NCBI GenBank assembly: GCA_944389865.1
Contig: CALXNX010000023.1
Location: forward strand, 1 to 35,379
From: an uncultured Succinivibrionaceae bacterium
Lineage (GTDB): Bacteria; Pseudomonadota; Gammaproteobacteria; Enterobacterales; Succinivibrionaceae
Reading direction: 5' to 3'
Length of the DNA stretch: 35,379 nucleotides
Of this stretch, positions 33,245 through 35,379 are shown piece by piece. The notes beneath the pieces are model-generated. The model saw nothing but the letters and a program-made list of their open reading frames with translations, was not told the DNA's origin and made no database searches. The position numbers were made by a program, and so were the translations under genes. The stretch's first letter is position 1. Every line of letters begins with the position of its first letter.

Positions 33245-33266
33245 AACCGCCGGCACTGCGGCGGTT
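33245..33266 (-). terminator. Terminator between the convergent hydrolase and M23 genes
   Basis: AACCGCCG (33245-33252) and CGGCGGTT (33259-33266) form an eight-pair stem with a six-base loop. Read leftward it is followed by a T-rich tract (TTCTTTTATC), so it mainly serves the M23 gene. It starts nine bases after the hydrolase stop and may work in both directions. Confidence 0.7.
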
Positions 33267-33289
33267 CTCCATCCATTCTGTAATGCAGC

Positions 33290-35038
33290 TTAGAGCTTGG
33301 CTATCAGGCTTTCCTGGTAAAGCTCTTTTTTGTAGAGCTGAACATTGTTGGCAAAGCGCTGACGCTGCTTCTTTTCCACCGCAGAATCGACATTTTTCGG
33401 CAGATTGATGCGCATGGCATTAACCGGCTTGCCGTTGCGTCTTAATTCATAATGCAGATGCGGCCCGGTCGAAAGTCCGGTATTGCCGGAACGCGCGATG
33501 GTCTGGCCGATCTTGACGCGCTGGCCTGCCTTCACGCCCAGCTTCGATAAGTGCATATACACCGTGGAGTAAGAGCCGCGGTGGCGGATCACAATATAGT
33601 AGCCGGCAGAACGCGAGTAGGCGGCCTTAGTGACCACGCCGTCGGCCGGAGAGATCACGGGGGTGCCGACGCGCACTGCAAAGTCGGTGCCGTTATGCGG
33701 TCTAACCTTGCCGGTCACCGGATGACGGCGATTGGGGTTGAAGGACGAGGAGATCCGCACTTTGCCGTTTAAGGGGAAGCGGCGGAAATTGGCCGATGAG
33801 GTATTGTAGCCGTTCTCGTCGTAGTACTTGTTGTCAGCTAAATTGCGGTAAGTCGCGATCTTGCCCAGACGCTTTAAATTAAACTCCACCGCATTGATTT
33901 TGCCTTTGCCGCGGCTGTCTGAGAACAGTACGCGCATGGAATCGCCCGGCTGAATGTGACGGGAGAACTGAATGCGGCCTTGGAAGAGGCGCAGGATCTG
34001 ATCGATCTCGCCGTAAGTCAGACCTGCCTGCAGAGCTGCTGTGGAGAAGGCCTGGCCCTTTTCAATTTCCATCACGACTAAGCGCCCGCGTTTTTGATAG
34101 AGCGGCACCTCAGCGGCAGCATCAGCCGGATTGGCGGCGGCAGATTCGGGCCGCTTGGCCAAAGCGACGGTGGTATTGCCGCCTAAGATGCTCTCGACGC
34201 TGTCAGCGCTGTCCTGCATGTGGCTGCCGACAGGCTCGCGCACGGCCATGAAATCTAATTTATTGACGTCCTCGCGATAGAAGCGCAGCTGCTCAGTCTT
34301 ATTGAGCTGCTTTACGAAGGCCAGCAGCTTATTGTCTTCATCGATGAGGAAGGACAGACTGTCTCCCGGGCGCAGCGAGGTTAAACTGCGTCCGCCTTCC
34401 TTTAAGGAGGTGATGGCCTGCATGGTGGCGTAGGGAATATTGAGATCGGAAAATATCGACGATAGGGTATCACCGCGCTCAATGTCCTCGACATACCATT
34501 TGGCTGCCGGGGCTTCCTTATCCCCTGCGGCGGCAGCTAATTTGCGGATCTCGGCATTTAATTGGGCATCACCATCGGCAAGGGCCCCTTCAGGCAGGAC
34601 ATCGTCGTAATTGTCCAGATCCTGCGGCTGCTTGGCTACCGTAACATTTTGATTGGCGGTAGGCTCGTAGCCGCTGGGCCGTTTGGCAGCCAGCAGTCCG
34701 GTTAAGGTGGCCTTAGGCTGCATCATGATCTCCACATCCTCTTTAAGCTGCTCTAAGGGAGCGGCTTTGGCAGGAGAGGCAGTCTGCTGAGCGCCGTTGT
34801 CAGCGCTGTAGCTGATTAAGGGCTGCACCTGGGGCTGCTGGTGTTCTTCAAGTACGGGCTGCCGGGCAGTCAGCACCGGAGTGTTATAGGCACTCGGGGA
34901 GGGCTCGGGCAGCAGGAAGGAAAGGGCTGCGGCTAAACAGACAGTGCCGCCGATGGCTGCGGCGTGCTTCTTGGGGATCGGGCGGGCACTTACGCGCGAT
35001 CCCTGTGTGTCGGCTGACACGAAATCTTCATATTTCAT
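33290..35038 (-). CDS. M23-family murein DD-endopeptidase (MepM/OapA-like)
   Basis: From ATG 35038 the protein has 582 residues. A membrane anchor (about residues 26-46) is followed by a low-complexity region, a LysM/OapA-like segment (WYVEDIERGDTLSSIFSDL), a second such domain (VVMEIEKGQAFSTAALQAGL) and a C-terminal M23 zinc peptidase domain. The latter has RPHNGTDFA (HxxxD), SGNTGLSTGPHLHYEL (HxH) and YMHLS. Family members such as E. coli MepM cleave peptide cross-links to allow wall expansion. The reading frame extends to a TTG at 35113 and a GTG at 35098; ATG 35038 gives the most usual topology, although no strong ribosome binding site precedes it. The other starts would lie in a terminator-like hairpin. 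Confidence 0.85.
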   Translation of the reverse strand: MKYEDFVSADTQGSRVSARPIPKKHAAAIGGTVCLAAALSFLLPEPSPSAYNTPVLTARQPVLEEHQQPQVQPLISYSADNGAQQTASPAKAAPLEQLKEDVEIMMQPKATLTGLLAAKRPSGYEPTANQNVTVAKQPQDLDNYDDVLPEGALADGDAQLNAEIRKLAAAAGDKEAPAAKWYVEDIERGDTLSSIFSDLNIPYATMQAITSLKEGGRSLTSLRPGDSLSFLIDEDNKLLAFVKQLNKTEQLRFYREDVNKLDFMAVREPVGSHMQDSADSVESILGGNTTVALAKRPESAAANPADAAAEVPLYQKRGRLVVMEIEKGQAFSTAALQAGLTYGEIDQILRLFQGRIQFSRHIQPGDSMRVLFSDSRGKGKINAVEFNLKRLGKIATYRNLADNKYYDENGYNTSSANFRRFPLNGKVRISSSFNPNRRHPVTGKVRPHNGTDFAVRVGTPVISPADGVVTKAAYSRSAGYYIVIRHRGSYSTVYMHLSKLGVKAGQRVKIGQTIARSGNTGLSTGPHLHYELRRNGKPVNAMRINLPKNVDSAVEKKQRQRFANNVQLYKKELYQESLIAKL

Positions 35039-35084
35039 CGAGCAAAAATGGGCCTTTTCTGGTTCTCTGCTCGGATAAAAAGTT

Positions 35085-35129
35085 TCAATTAAAAACACAG
35101 ATGGAGCCCTCAAGCTGCAGGCGCTCCAT
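35085..35129 (-). promoter_or_regulatory. Hairpin with T-run and short ORF in the M23 gene leader
   Basis: Read on the minus strand, ATGGAGC (35129-35123) pairs with GCTCCAT (35107-35101), extended by CCT/AGG after a bulge, and GTTTTT follows. This has the form of an intrinsic terminator 60 bases before ATG 35038. A 14-codon ORF (MERLQLEGSICVFN) starts within the stem after AAGGTGG. The arrangement could be an attenuator or the terminator of an upstream gene. Confidence 0.35.
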
Positions 35130-35302
35130 CCACCTTAATAAAAGAAAAATCTATATCCTGGTTATACGTATTTAATCATTGCTGTAATGTGAAAATTAAA
35201 GCACGAAATAAGCTTGCAAATCAAGCACGCGTTACGATTTTTCTAGACCTTGTTCGCAGTTTTCTGCACAGCCGGGCTCAGTCGGACTATACGTATCGTG
35301 AA

Positions 35303-35377
35303 CTACTCCCCACCTTGAAGAAGGTGGGGCTTCTTCGCGCTCAAGACTCCTGTCGGAGCCAGTATCAACGCGCTATC
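35303..35377 (-). mobile_element. Possible IS200/IS605-type element end with tail of tnpB
   Basis: CCCCACCTT-GAAG-AAGGTGGGG (35308-35329) is a perfect nine-pair hairpin. On the minus strand it reads GAAGCCCCACC...GGTGGGGAGTAGTTCAC, a form I associate with the right ends of IS200/IS605-type elements, where it overlaps the 3' end of tnpB and its guide RNA. A minus-strand frame is open from the window edge to TAG at 35303-35305 (about 24 codons). Another short hairpin, CTCC-TGTC-GGAG, lies in the same stretch. The transposase gene itself would be beyond the window, so this remains tentative. Confidence 0.4.
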
Positions 35378-35379
35378 CC

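Overview
The window reads as chromosomal DNA of a flagellated, Gram-negative gammaproteobacterium. Evidence: a bifunctional class A PBP (mrcA), the linked set aroK-aroB-damX-rpe-gph-trpS, an FlrC/FleR-type flagellar activator, a MacAB-type tripartite exporter and an E. coli-like SerA. Absence of the pil/hof genes and of dam from that otherwise conserved neighbourhood fits a reduced, host-associated or anaerobic relative of the Aeromonadales/Succinivibrionaceae. That placement is inference.

Layout. (1) Positions 1-4640 are an AT-rich island unlike the GC-rich remainder: the tail of an unknown gene, a formyltransferase-domain protein, a PseH-like N-acetyltransferase, and an SDR/KAS III/ACP cassette, probably part of a surface-glycan or flagellin-glycan modification locus. 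(2) 4684-15320: mrcA reads leftward; rpn and the aroK-aroB-damX-rpe-gph-trpS cluster read rightward. A tandem duplication of about 600 bp spans the rpn/aroK junction and has left a decayed aroK fragment and a well preserved copy of the rpn tail. (3) 15338-20793: YeiH-type permease with a LysR regulator, flrC, a YcbL-type hydrolase and rlmI. (4) 20943-27816: macA, macB, pepT, an RmlD-like reductase and an outer-membrane-factor lipoprotein, all on the plus strand. (5) 27900-31486: xthA, then a leader region with a near-consensus promoter and a small ORF ending in Tyr/Phe/Trp codons just before a DAHP synthase gene, then serA. (6) 31468-35038: a secreted protein of unknown function, an esterase-like hydrolase and, convergently, an M23 endopeptidase. 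(7) The right edge carries a hairpin resembling the end of an IS200/IS605 element.

The two most interesting signals are the aromatic leader peptide in front of the DAHP synthase gene, which has no terminator between it and the gene and so suggests translational control, and the rpn locus. The latter contains an intragenic start with a strong ribosome binding site, expected to yield the C-terminal tail as a small protein, and that same tail is duplicated as a separate 63-residue ORF beside a decayed aroK copy.

The genes connect loosely. aroK, aroB and the DAHP synthase belong to the shikimate pathway. mrcA, damX and the M23 peptidase act in cell-wall growth and division. macAB plus the outer membrane factor would form one envelope-spanning exporter.
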